A stretch of 64,000 nucleotides of DNA from Natronorubrum sediminis (lineage in GTDB: Archaea > Halobacteriota > Halobacteria > Halobacteriales > Natrialbaceae). Both the position numbers and the translations under genes were made by a program. The DNA lies in the NCBI RefSeq assembly GCF_900108095.1, contig NZ_FNWL01000001.1:806001-870000 (forward strand), in the 5' to 3' direction. Under the pieces are notes generated by a model, which worked only from the letters and a program-made list of their open reading frames with translations, searched no databases and was not told the DNA's origin. This document shows, piece by piece, positions 42,851-51,352 of this stretch (positions are counted from its first letter, which is position 1; the number at the start of each line of letters is the position of its first letter).

Positions 42851-43519
42851 ATGACACCGCCAGTGCTGTTCGACATGGATGGCGTCATCCTCGAGGGACC
42901 GCGGACCGCTCCGGGCATTTACGCGGACGCGGCCGACGCTGCACTCGCCGAACTCGGCGTCGAACCCACGCCGGGACAGCGACGAGACCTCAGACGCCAC
43001 GACCTCGAGCACGTCGTCGAACACTGCGAGACGCTGGGAATCGACGCCGCCGACTTCTGGCAACTAAAGGATCGATTCGCCTCAGAACGGACTCACGAGC
43101 GCGTTCGAACGGGCGAACGCGGTCTGTACGACGACGTCCACGCACTCGAGGAATTGGCTGCAGAAACGACGCTCGGTCTCGTCACGAACAATCGCCACGC
43201 TACTGGCGAGTTCGTTGCCGACTACCTCCCCGTCGACTTCGCAGTCGTCCGCGGCCGCCAGCCGACGTTCGAGGACTACCGACGTCGAAAGCCCGATCCC
43301 ACCTTTCTCGAGGACGCCTGCGAGCACCTTGCCGTCGACGACGCACTCTACGTCGGCGACTCGCTCAAAGACGTCACGGCCGGGAACGCGGCCGGCCTCG
43401 AGACGGCGTACCTTCGTCGACCCCACAATCTCGACGTCGAGCGACCTGCCGACGCGACGACGGTCGTCGAGTCGCTGACCGAACTGCCGGCGATCCTCGA
43501 GACGCTCGACGCGCGATAG
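42851..43519 (+). CDS. HAD family hydrolase
   Basis: A 222-residue HAD subclass I protein: motif I FDMDGV (D8, D10), motif II LVTNN near residue 108, Lys in RKPDPTFL and motif IV YVGDSLKDVTAGNAAGLETAYL. Probably a small-molecule phosphatase of the phosphoglycolate-phosphatase type; substrate unknown. The start at MTPPVLF places motif I at the usual depth; upstream codons in the frame are unconserved. Confidence 0.88.
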   Translation: MTPPVLFDMDGVILEGPRTAPGIYADAADAALAELGVEPTPGQRRDLRRHDLEHVVEHCETLGIDAADFWQLKDRFASERTHERVRTGERGLYDDVHALEELAAETTLGLVTNNRHATGEFVADYLPVDFAVVRGRQPTFEDYRRRKPDPTFLEDACEHLAVDDALYVGDSLKDVTAGNAAGLETAYLRRPHNLDVERPADATTVVESLTELPAILETLDAR

Positions 43520-43637
43520 TCGTCGCTGACCGAGTCGTGTTAGATGTAAGCCAGGAATACCACCGAAAAGAGGCCGTCAATACGTGATTACCAGCCGCGT
43601 CGGACGCGACGTGGCTCTCGAGTGAGCGACATGGGCG

Positions 43638-44270
43638 TTACTGATCGTTCAGTGAACCGTCGTACTCAATGAGTTGATCGGCACGCTGGGCGAGTTGGCG
43701 GGCCGTCTCGCCGAAGGAATCGGCGTGGCGAACGACCAGAACGAGGACCGTCTCCGGGCGTTCGACGGCGTAGCCGTCTTCGCGCGACAGTAACCCGGCC
43801 TCCTCGAGTTCACCAGCGTATTTGCTCACCGTCGGTGCCGAAACGTCGAGTGAGGTAGCGAGTTCGCCGGCGCTCGCGTCCGGCGTCAATAGGAGTTCGA
43901 TCAACATTCCGCGAGGGGTCTCCCGGCGGAGGTATCCGAGCGCGTGCTTTTCGTACTCGTCGAATCGCCCGGCCGGGACGAATCGCTTGTAATCGCCGTC
44001 GCGAAATCGCTCGATTGCATCGAGTTCCTCGAGTCGGCGAAGATGATGTTGGGTTTCACCGGTGCCGAGTTGAAGGTCGTCTCTGATCTTCGAGAAGTGA
44101 GCACCGGGGGTCGTCGAGAGATACCCGACGATCGCATCGCGGGCATCGCTCTCACCCGTATCGGCAGCTGCAGAGGGAGAAAGGCCGGCAAGCGGTGTCG
44201 CGGCCCCGAGAGCCGCGAATCGTCGCAGGGTCGCTCGCTTCTCGTCGTCGACCCCGTCGGAACCCGTCAT
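43638..44270 (-). CDS. two-winged-helix regulator with a Tat-like N-terminus
   Basis: A 210-residue protein with two ArsR/MarR-like winged helices: FSKIRDDLQLGTGETQHHLRRLEELDAIER near residue 60 and ASAGELATSLDVSAPTVSKYAGELEEAGLL near 140. Pairs of this sort occur in haloarchaeal regulators. Residues 11-36 (KRATLRRFAALGAATPLAGL and a following Ala run) look like a Tat signal peptide or a short membrane helix, which is odd for a DNA-binding protein. Target unknown. Confidence 0.8.
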   Translation of the reverse strand: MTGSDGVDDEKRATLRRFAALGAATPLAGLSPSAAADTGESDARDAIVGYLSTTPGAHFSKIRDDLQLGTGETQHHLRRLEELDAIERFRDGDYKRFVPAGRFDEYEKHALGYLRRETPRGMLIELLLTPDASAGELATSLDVSAPTVSKYAGELEEAGLLSREDGYAVERPETVLVLVVRHADSFGETARQLAQRADQLIEYDGSLNDQ

Positions 44271-44360
44271 GTGATGTGTATCAATCGAACGGGGCCGTAC
44301 GTAAAACAGGTTTCGCTCCGCTTTCTTCTCCGAGAATTGAGTGTCTGCGTGCGGTGAGCG

Positions 44361-45494
44361 TTAGCTGGACTTGGAGTCGCCGGCGAACTCCTGATCCATC
44401 TCTTCGATGACGTCGTCGGGATCGGAGATCTCCGCCGCGTCCTTGCCCTCTTTGATCGCCTGCGCTTCCTGTTCCATCGCCTCGAGGTCCATCTCGGCTT
44501 CCTCGTCGATCTCGCCGATGATCTCGGCGATATCGTCGAGACCGATCAGTTCGCGCGTCTCCTCGTCGAAATCGAGACTCTCGAGTTCGGTATCGGACTC
44601 CTGCACGTCGCTGCCCGAGAGGTGCTTGCCGTAGCGCCCGACCATCGAGGAGAGTTCCTGTGGCAGGACGAACGTCGTGGACTCGCTCTGGCCGATTTCG
44701 GAGAGCGTCTCCATGCCCTGGTCGATGATCGCGCGTTCGCCCATCGATTCGGCCGAACGTGCGCGAAGCACGGTCGAGATGGAGTCACCCTGCGCTTCGA
44801 GGATCTGACTCTGTTTTTCACCCTGTGCGCGGATGATCTCACTCTGTTTGTCACCTTCTGCCTTCTCGACGGCGCTGCGACGTTCACCCTGTGCCTCGAG
44901 AATCATGGCGCGGCGTTTACGCTCTGCGGAGGTCTGTTGTTCCATCGCACGCTGGACGTCCTTCGATGGGTTGACCTCGCGGACCTCGACGCTCTCGACG
45001 CGGATCCCCCACTCGTCGGTGGGTTCGTCGAGTTCCTGGCGGATTCGCGCGTTGATCTCCTGGCGCTTGTTGAGCGTGTCGTCGAGTTCCATGTCACCCA
45101 GAACGGCACGCAGGGTCGTCTGGGCGAGATTCGACGTGGCTCGCTTGTAGTCGTCGACCTGGAGGAACGCCTTCTTGGCGTCCATCACTTTGATGTAGAC
45201 GACGGCGTCGGCCGTCACGGGCGAGTTGTCGCGCGTGATGGCTTCCTGTCGTGGCACGTCGAGCGTCTGCGTACGCATGTCGAAACGATACGTATTCGAG
45301 ACGAACGGCGGCACGAAGTTGATACCCGGTTCGAGCAGTTTGCGGTACTCACCGAAGACGGTGAGCGCTCGTTTCTCGTACGCGTCGACGATTTCGATCG
45401 CACTGAGCAGTGCGGCGACGACGACGAGGAGAACGAGCGCACCGAGGAACAACAATGCACCACCGGTTTGCAACGGGAGTACTTCTACGACCAT
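44361..45494 (-). CDS. SPFH/stomatin-like membrane protein
   Basis: A 377-residue slipin/stomatin homologue: N-terminal membrane helix (residues about 10-33), the SPFH domain (YEKRALTVFGEYRKLLEPGINFVPPF ... TLDVPRQEAITRDNSPVTADAVVYIKV), then a coiled-coil Ala/Glu-rich heptad region with repeats around AQGEKQSQILEAQGD, and an acidic tail. Such proteins build oligomeric rings in membrane microdomains. The adjacent upstream NfeD gene is its usual partner, which supports a two-protein membrane scaffold. Confidence 0.92.
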   Translation of the reverse strand: MVVEVLPLQTGGALLFLGALVLLVVVAALLSAIEIVDAYEKRALTVFGEYRKLLEPGINFVPPFVSNTYRFDMRTQTLDVPRQEAITRDNSPVTADAVVYIKVMDAKKAFLQVDDYKRATSNLAQTTLRAVLGDMELDDTLNKRQEINARIRQELDEPTDEWGIRVESVEVREVNPSKDVQRAMEQQTSAERKRRAMILEAQGERRSAVEKAEGDKQSEIIRAQGEKQSQILEAQGDSISTVLRARSAESMGERAIIDQGMETLSEIGQSESTTFVLPQELSSMVGRYGKHLSGSDVQESDTELESLDFDEETRELIGLDDIAEIIGEIDEEAEMDLEAMEQEAQAIKEGKDAAEISDPDDVIEEMDQEFAGDSKSS

Positions 45495-45605
45495 GGTACC
45501 GTCTTACGGTGGTGAGGGGAAAAGCGTTCCCTTATTTTCACGACATATTGTTTCCGGAGAGTGTCACAAGCCCGTGTGACTCGAGTCGGCTGTCAGCTCT
45601 GACAC

Positions 45606-46208
45606 TCAACTCGACTTCTCGGTTTCCGTTTCCGGTTCGGCCTCGCTATCGGTCGTCTCAATCGAGTCGCCGGTTTCGTCGGTCTCAGAATCAGCGTCTC
45701 TATCGTGCTGTGCTAGCGCGCGGTCGATTTCGTCGTCACCGATCGCGCCGAGGGATTCGACGGTGAGGACGTTCCCGCCACCCGGATCCAGGACGATGAT
45801 CTCTTCGCCCTCTTCGATCGTTCCACTTGTCGAGCGAGCGCTGTAAAAGGGTGCGAACCCGCCGTCGTCGAGTTTGACTTCGCCGTCACGAGACGTGACG
45901 GCCTCCGTGACGTAGCCCGTCGACCCGGCCAGCGAACTCGAGTCCGACGTCTGGGCCGTTCCCTTCCCACCGTAGAAGTCGAACTCGTTGTAGACGTACG
46001 CCGCGGCGAGTCCGATGACGAGCGTCAGCGCCGAGAGGACGAACACGTCGGCGACCGGCGGGAAGATCAGTCCGATGAACCCTGCGCCAGCGAGCGCGAC
46101 GCCGACGACGATGAGGTGTGCGCCCGGCGAGAGGGCCTCGAGTGCCATCAGAATGAGCCCCACCGAGAGGAGCGCAAGTGGCATGTTGCCAAAGAGGAGT
46201 TCGAGCAT
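45606..46208 (-). CDS. NfeD-family membrane protein
   Basis: A 200-residue short NfeD: three transmembrane segments (MPLALLSVGLILMALEAL, HLIVVGVALAGAGFIGLIF, DVFVLSALTLVIGLAAAYVY), then an OB-fold (GSTGYVTEAVTSRDGEVKLDDGGFAPFYSA ... EEIIVLDPGGGNVLTVE) and an acidic tail. It lies 111 nt upstream of the SPFH gene on the same strand. The ATG of MLELLFGNM is preferred; the frame upstream is unconserved. Confidence 0.88.
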   Translation of the reverse strand: MLELLFGNMPLALLSVGLILMALEALSPGAHLIVVGVALAGAGFIGLIFPPVADVFVLSALTLVIGLAAAYVYNEFDFYGGKGTAQTSDSSSLAGSTGYVTEAVTSRDGEVKLDDGGFAPFYSARSTSGTIEEGEEIIVLDPGGGNVLTVESLGAIGDDEIDRALAQHDRDADSETDETGDSIETTDSEAEPETETEKSS

Positions 46209-46293
46209 ACCTCGAGCTAAGTTCTCACCCAAATTAAAGGTTGTCGAGGGTCGACCGCGGCTTTCGCGAGACGGCGGAATTTCGACGTTGCCC

Positions 46294-46752
46294 TTAGAAG
46301 ACGAGCGCCCCGAGCTGGAACATGACGAGAACCATCGCGACGACGCCGAGCACGACGAACAGCGCGTGCTCGAGGCTTGGATCGCCGGGTTCGATCGGCG
46401 TCGAACTGGGCTCCGGTGCGTACGGATCGTCTTCAGCGTCGTTCGCCGAGGCGTCTGCCTCGTCGGCTCCCCAGTCGTCGTCAGCGACTGATCCCGAGAG
46501 GTCGAGTGGCACACGATACGCATCGTCGTCGCGACGGCCGCGTTCGGAGTCGGATCCGGGGTCGCGAACGTCGTCTCGAGACACCCGAATCTCGTCTGCC
46601 AGCGTGTCATCACGATCGGTGTCGACAACGGGATCGTCCCACCGGTCGCGCTCTCGCTCGAATTCGGAGGCCTCCTCGCGGGTGTGAGCCGTCGAATCCG
46701 ACGTCCCCTCCCGATGTGCGTCCTCCTCAGGTTCGGACGCGTCGTCTGTCAT
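46294..46752 (-). CDS. acidic tail-anchored membrane protein (DUF7312-like)
   Basis: A 152-residue protein: about 120 very acidic, disordered residues followed by a single C-terminal membrane helix (HALFVVLGVVAMVLVMFQLG). This is the tail-anchored layout of a haloarchaeal family of unknown function. It is 85 nt upstream of NfeD on the same strand, so may belong to the NfeD-SPFH unit. Confidence 0.72.
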   Translation of the reverse strand: MTDDASEPEEDAHREGTSDSTAHTREEASEFERERDRWDDPVVDTDRDDTLADEIRVSRDDVRDPGSDSERGRRDDDAYRVPLDLSGSVADDDWGADEADASANDAEDDPYAPEPSSTPIEPGDPSLEHALFVVLGVVAMVLVMFQLGALVF

Positions 46753-46828
46753 GATCGGATCCTAATCGCCGCGCCATCAAAAAGCCGCGGTCCCGAATCG
46801 AACAGCGAACGAGTGACTGTCCACAACG

Positions 46829-48595
46829 TTACTCGAGTTCCGAACGGTTCGTCCGGTCGCCGATCTCTCCGCCGTAGACGACGCCGCGTTCGGCGTCGAG
46901 CGTGACGACGTTCCCTTCGATACCCCCTGGAAGCGAGGCGCCGCTGACCATCGGAATGTCCATCTCTCGAGCGACCAGTGCGGGGTAGCCCGTCAGTCCC
47001 CGCTGGGCGTCGACGATGCCGCCGATCGTGGACAGGTCACCCTCGAACTCGCCGTCGAACTCCGCCGGTAACGAGAGTATCGCCCCGTCGGGAACCCTCG
47101 AAAGGTCGCCGTCATCCACTCGCACAACGGGGCCCGTCACGCGCCCGTCGACGACGACACGGCCGGTCGTCAGCGCCTCGGCGGCGACGTGTACCTTGAG
47201 CATGTTCGTCGTGTTCGCGCCCTCGAGTTCGGTCATCATGCCACAGAGGACGACGACGGTATCACCGCTCTCTGCGACGCCGGCGTCCAGTGCAGCCTGA
47301 ACGGCCTTCTCGACGACGGCGTCGGCTCCCTGATCCGACACGCGGGCGTAGAGCGGCGTCACGCCCCACGAGAGCGCGAGTCGCCGGCGGACCTCGTGAG
47401 TCGGCGTGGAGGCGACGACCGGGACCCCCGGACGGTACTTCGCCGTCTTCAGCGCCGTGTAGCCGGACTCGGTGACGGCGACGACCGCGTCCGCACCGAT
47501 GTCGCGCGCGAGGAAGCGGGCGGATCGAGCCAGCGCGTCCGTCCGCGCCTCGCCAGCCGACGGAACGCGTTGCTCGAGCAGTTCGTCGTACTCCTCGGAG
47601 GCTTCGACCTCGCTGACGATGCTATCCATCGCGTCGACGACCGCAACGGGATGGTCGCCGATGGCGGTTTCCGCGGAGAGCATCACCGCGTCGGTGCCGT
47701 CGAGGACGGCGTTCGCCACGTCCGACGCCTCCGCTCGAGTCGGACGGCGAGCGTGCACCATGGAGTCGAGCATCTCCGTCGCCGTGATGACCGGTGAGCC
47801 GTCGTTTCGGCACTTGCGGATAATCCGCTTTTGGATCATCGGCACGTCCTCCATCGGACACTCGACGCCGAGGTCGCCACGAGCGACCATGATTCCGTAG
47901 GACGCTTCGATGATCTCGTCGAGATTTTCGACCGCGCCCGCGCGTTCGATTTTCGAGATGATCGGAATTTCGACATCCAGTTCCTCGAGCACCTCGCTGA
48001 CCTCGTAGACGTCCTCCGCGTCGCGGACAAAACTCGCGGCGACGAAGTCGACGTCCCTCTCGGCCGCCAACTCGAGGTCCTTTCGATCCGATTCGGTGAC
48101 GATGTCCAGATCCAGATCGACGCCGGGAACGTTGACACCCTTTCGGCCGCCGAGTTCGCCGCCGGTATCGACCCGGGCGCGAACGGCGTCTCCCTCGCGT
48201 TCGAGGACGGTCGTCTCGATCAGTCCGTCGTCGAGCAAGATCGTATCGCCCTCTTCGACGGCGTCGATGGGAAGCGAGAGGCCCACCGTCTCGGGAGAGA
48301 CCTCCTCGCCTTCGACGAAGTGAACTCTCGATCCCGTCTCGAGTGTGACCGTCTCGCCCTCGGGAAGCGTCGCGGTCCGAATTTCCGGTCCCTGCATGTC
48401 GAGCATGACGGCGACCGGTTCCTCCCGTGACTCGTCGACGGCGCGAACCCGGTCGATCAACTCGGCGCGGTCCGCTCGAGTGCCATGGCTGGCGTTCAAC
48501 CGAGCGACGGAGAGGCCAGCGTCGGCGAGGTCCTCGATCGTGTCGCGGTCGCTCGAGGCCGGCCCGAGCGTACAGACGATCTTCGCGTTTCTCAT
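46829..48595 (-). CDS. pyk: pyruvate kinase with C-terminal PEP-utiliser-like domain
   Basis: A 588-residue enzyme that makes ATP and pyruvate from PEP. Substrate and metal motifs: KIVCTLGPASSD, LNASHGTRADRAEL, SKIERAGAVENLDEI and MVARGDLGVECP, then the A and C domains. The last roughly 115 residues form an additional domain like the phosphohistidine domain of PEP synthase (GLTGYPALVAREMDIPMVSGA), but without the phospho-accepting His. Similar extensions occur in Bacillus-type pyruvate kinases. Confidence 0.95.
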   Translation of the reverse strand: MRNAKIVCTLGPASSDRDTIEDLADAGLSVARLNASHGTRADRAELIDRVRAVDESREEPVAVMLDMQGPEIRTATLPEGETVTLETGSRVHFVEGEEVSPETVGLSLPIDAVEEGDTILLDDGLIETTVLEREGDAVRARVDTGGELGGRKGVNVPGVDLDLDIVTESDRKDLELAAERDVDFVAASFVRDAEDVYEVSEVLEELDVEIPIISKIERAGAVENLDEIIEASYGIMVARGDLGVECPMEDVPMIQKRIIRKCRNDGSPVITATEMLDSMVHARRPTRAEASDVANAVLDGTDAVMLSAETAIGDHPVAVVDAMDSIVSEVEASEEYDELLEQRVPSAGEARTDALARSARFLARDIGADAVVAVTESGYTALKTAKYRPGVPVVASTPTHEVRRRLALSWGVTPLYARVSDQGADAVVEKAVQAALDAGVAESGDTVVVLCGMMTELEGANTTNMLKVHVAAEALTTGRVVVDGRVTGPVVRVDDGDLSRVPDGAILSLPAEFDGEFEGDLSTIGGIVDAQRGLTGYPALVAREMDIPMVSGASLPGGIEGNVVTLDAERGVVYGGEIGDRTNRSELE

Positions 48596-48715
48596 GGCTC
48601 GAGGTAGCGCGAGTACACGCAAAAAGATAGGTGGCTAACTCGGAGACGAGTTGCTTTTCACGTCCCGTCCTGTGCCACGTGAATCGTTTTCCGTTACTCA
48701 ACCGTTTTCTGATAT

Positions 48716-49003
48716 ATGGTAACCGACGCATCGCTCGTCCAAGTCGATGACCGAGAGGTCCAGAACGCGCAGGAACTTTCGTCGATCTGGGGCGAGATAC
48801 GAGGCGAGTTCGAAGAACACGAAGCCGAGGTGCTCGAGTCGTATGCCATCCTCGGCGAACACGATTTTTTAGTGACGTTCGAGGCACCCGACCGTGAATC
48901 GGCGTTCAAATCGGCGTTGACGCTCCGCCGACATGGATTATCCGCCCAGACGATGGAAATCGTCGATACCGACGATTTCGCACACCTAGTCGACGAGGTA
49001 TAG
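48716..49003 (+). CDS. GYD domain protein
   Basis: A 95-residue single-domain protein resembling the GYD (alpha/beta ferredoxin-like) family: VQNAQELSSIWGEIRGEFEE, ILGEHDFLVTFEAPDRESA, TLRRHGLSAQTMEIVD. It has no catalytic motif and is cytoplasmic. It lies between the divergent pyruvate kinase gene and the convergent MetRS gene. Function unknown. Confidence 0.8.
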   Translation: MVTDASLVQVDDREVQNAQELSSIWGEIRGEFEEHEAEVLESYAILGEHDFLVTFEAPDRESAFKSALTLRRHGLSAQTMEIVDTDDFAHLVDEV

Positions 49004-49023
49004 TCGCTCGAAACGACGCGTGG

Positions 49024-51138
49024 TTAGCGAACTTTCTCGCCGACGTCGGCGTCGTCGTGGGTCGTCAACAGGTCGGCCTCCTCGCCTGCCGCGAGGATCA
49101 TCCCGTTGGACTCGACGCCGAACAGTTCGGCCTTCGCCATGTTCGCCAGTAGGATGCACTTCTCGCCTGGAAGTTCCTCGAGGTCGTGGAGCTGTTTGAT
49201 CCCCGCAACAACCTGTCGCGTCTCGAAGCCGATGTCGACCTCGAGACGGGCGAGGTCGTCCGCTCCGTCGATTCCCTCAGCGGTCTCGATGCGTCCGACG
49301 CGGATGTCGACGTCCTGGAAGTCCTCGAACTCGATGCGCTCGTCGGTGAGTGGCTCGAGGTCGTCTGCGCCTGCCATATCGGTCGCTTCGCCCGCATCTG
49401 TGTCGTCGCTTTCGGTTGCCGCGGCAGAATCGTCACCGTCCTCGTCGTCTGCTGTGGCAGCGACGCGCTCCTCGAGTTTCTCGTTCAACTCGTCGACGCG
49501 GTCGTCTTCGATCTTTTCGAAGAGTTCGCCGGGTTCCGCGAAGTTTCGCGGTGGGGCCTCGAGCGCGTCCTCGAGGTGAGCGTCTGCAACCGACCCGTCC
49601 TCGCCCAACTGTTCCCACAGAGCCTGAGCTTTGTCGGGCGCGATCGGTTCCAAGAGGACGCCGACGGCTTTCGCGATCTGCACGCAGTCGCGGATGACCT
49701 GCGCGGCTTCCTCGGGTTCGTCGTCGGTGAGTTTCCAGGGCTCGTTGCGCTGGATGTACTCGTTGCCAAACTGCGCGAGTTGGGTCGCGGCGCGGCCGAC
49801 TTCCCGAAGGTCGTAGTCGTTGACCGCGTCGCGGGTTTGCCCGATCGCGCCTTCGATTCGTTCGCTGACTCCCTCGGAGACGCCAACCTCCGGCGTTCCC
49901 TCGTAGTTTCGGTACGCGAAGAGCAGCGAGCGATACCAGAAGTTGCCGACCGTGCCCACGAGTTCGCCGTTGACCTTCTCCTGGAAGGCGTCCCAGGAGA
50001 AGTCGACGTCCTGTTGAAGGCCGCCGGTCGTCGTCAGGTAGTAGCGAAGCAGGTCTGGGTGAAAGCCTTCCTCGAGGTACTCTTTCGCCCAGATGGCGCG
50101 GTTTCGACTCGTCGAGAGGCCCTTCCCGTTGATCGTGATGAAGCCGGTCGCCGCGACGGCGCGGGGGGCGTTGTAGTTCGCCCCTTCGAGCATCGCGGGC
50201 CAGAAGATGGTGTGGTGTTGGATGATGTCCCGGCCGATGATGTGGACGATCTCTCCCTCGCCCTTCCAGGGCTGTTCCCAGTCGTACTCGTCCGTCCCGA
50301 CGCGTTCTGTGTACTGCTTCGTCGAGGCGATGTACTCGATGGGTGCGTCGACCCAGACGTAGAGGACGAGGTCCTCACCGTCTCCATCTCCGCCGTTGGG
50401 GTAGTCGATCCCCCAGTCCATGTCGCGGGTGATACACCAGTCTTGCAGGCCATCTTCGATCCACTGGCGAGGCTGGTTGCGCGCGTTCGAGGTTCCCTCG
50501 AGACCGTCTAAGAACTCGGTGAGGTACTCCTCGAACTCGGAGACCTCGAAGAACTTGTGTGGACGCTCGCGGTACTCGGCGGGGTTGCCCGTGATCGTGC
50601 TCGTCGGGTCCTCGACCTCGCCGGGCTCTAAGTGGCGCTGGCACCCTTCGTCACACTCGTCGCCACGGGCTTTCTCTCCGCAGTAGGGACAGGTGCCGAC
50701 GACGTAGCGGTCGGGGAGGTACTGGTCGGCGTCGGGGTCGTAGGCGACCTGAATCTCCTTCTCGTAGATGTAGCCCTCCTCGTCTAAGGTGCGAACGACC
50801 TCCTGGGTCAGTTCGGTGTTCGTCTCGTCGTGGGTGTGACCGTAGTTGTCGAAGTCGACGTTGAACTTCGGGAACGTCTCCTCGTACTGGTCGTGCCACT
50901 CGAGTGCGAAGTCTTCCGGATCGACGCCTTCTTGCTCGGCGTTGACGGCGACGGGCGTGCCGTGCATGTCCGAGCCACAGACGTAGGCGGTTTGTTGACC
51001 CAGCGTCTCGAGTGCGCGGTCGAACGCGTCGGCTCCGATGTACCCCCGCAGGTGGCCGATGTGCAAGTCGCCGTTTGCATACGGCAACCCACAGGTCACG
51101 ACCGCGGGCGTGTCGGTCGGAAACTCGTCGTTGCTCAT
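49024..51138 (-). CDS. metG: methionyl-tRNA synthetase with C-terminal tRNA-binding domain
   Basis: A 704-residue class I synthetase. HIGH is at residues 26-29 (LHIGHLRG), zinc Cys motifs CPYCGEKARGDECDEGC follow, and the KMSKS loop reads KGLSTS. After the anticodon domain and an acidic linker (about residues 545-595) comes an EMAP-II/Trbp111-type OB-fold (FEDFQDVDIRVGRIETAE). The start MSNDEFPTDT is 33 codons inside a longer frame. It ends only 21 nt from the convergent GYD-domain gene. Confidence 0.96.
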   Translation of the reverse strand: MSNDEFPTDTPAVVTCGLPYANGDLHIGHLRGYIGADAFDRALETLGQQTAYVCGSDMHGTPVAVNAEQEGVDPEDFALEWHDQYEETFPKFNVDFDNYGHTHDETNTELTQEVVRTLDEEGYIYEKEIQVAYDPDADQYLPDRYVVGTCPYCGEKARGDECDEGCQRHLEPGEVEDPTSTITGNPAEYRERPHKFFEVSEFEEYLTEFLDGLEGTSNARNQPRQWIEDGLQDWCITRDMDWGIDYPNGGDGDGEDLVLYVWVDAPIEYIASTKQYTERVGTDEYDWEQPWKGEGEIVHIIGRDIIQHHTIFWPAMLEGANYNAPRAVAATGFITINGKGLSTSRNRAIWAKEYLEEGFHPDLLRYYLTTTGGLQQDVDFSWDAFQEKVNGELVGTVGNFWYRSLLFAYRNYEGTPEVGVSEGVSERIEGAIGQTRDAVNDYDLREVGRAATQLAQFGNEYIQRNEPWKLTDDEPEEAAQVIRDCVQIAKAVGVLLEPIAPDKAQALWEQLGEDGSVADAHLEDALEAPPRNFAEPGELFEKIEDDRVDELNEKLEERVAATADDEDGDDSAAATESDDTDAGEATDMAGADDLEPLTDERIEFEDFQDVDIRVGRIETAEGIDGADDLARLEVDIGFETRQVVAGIKQLHDLEELPGEKCILLANMAKAELFGVESNGMILAAGEEADLLTTHDDADVGEKVR

Positions 51139-51352
51139 ACCTGTACGCTGTCGCTGGCGGGCGTAAAACCCGCCGGTTTTCGGTCGCGAACGCGAGCGCG
51201 CCACATTCAGCTCCAAGCCGCCCCATTGCGTCGCCACGGACGGTAATTCGAGACTCGAGTGAGAGTATCGTCACGATACGGGACAAAATATCTAATTTCT
51301 CTACCGAGACTGTCATGCATTGTTTTGACATGCCATCCGAACGTAACGAGGT

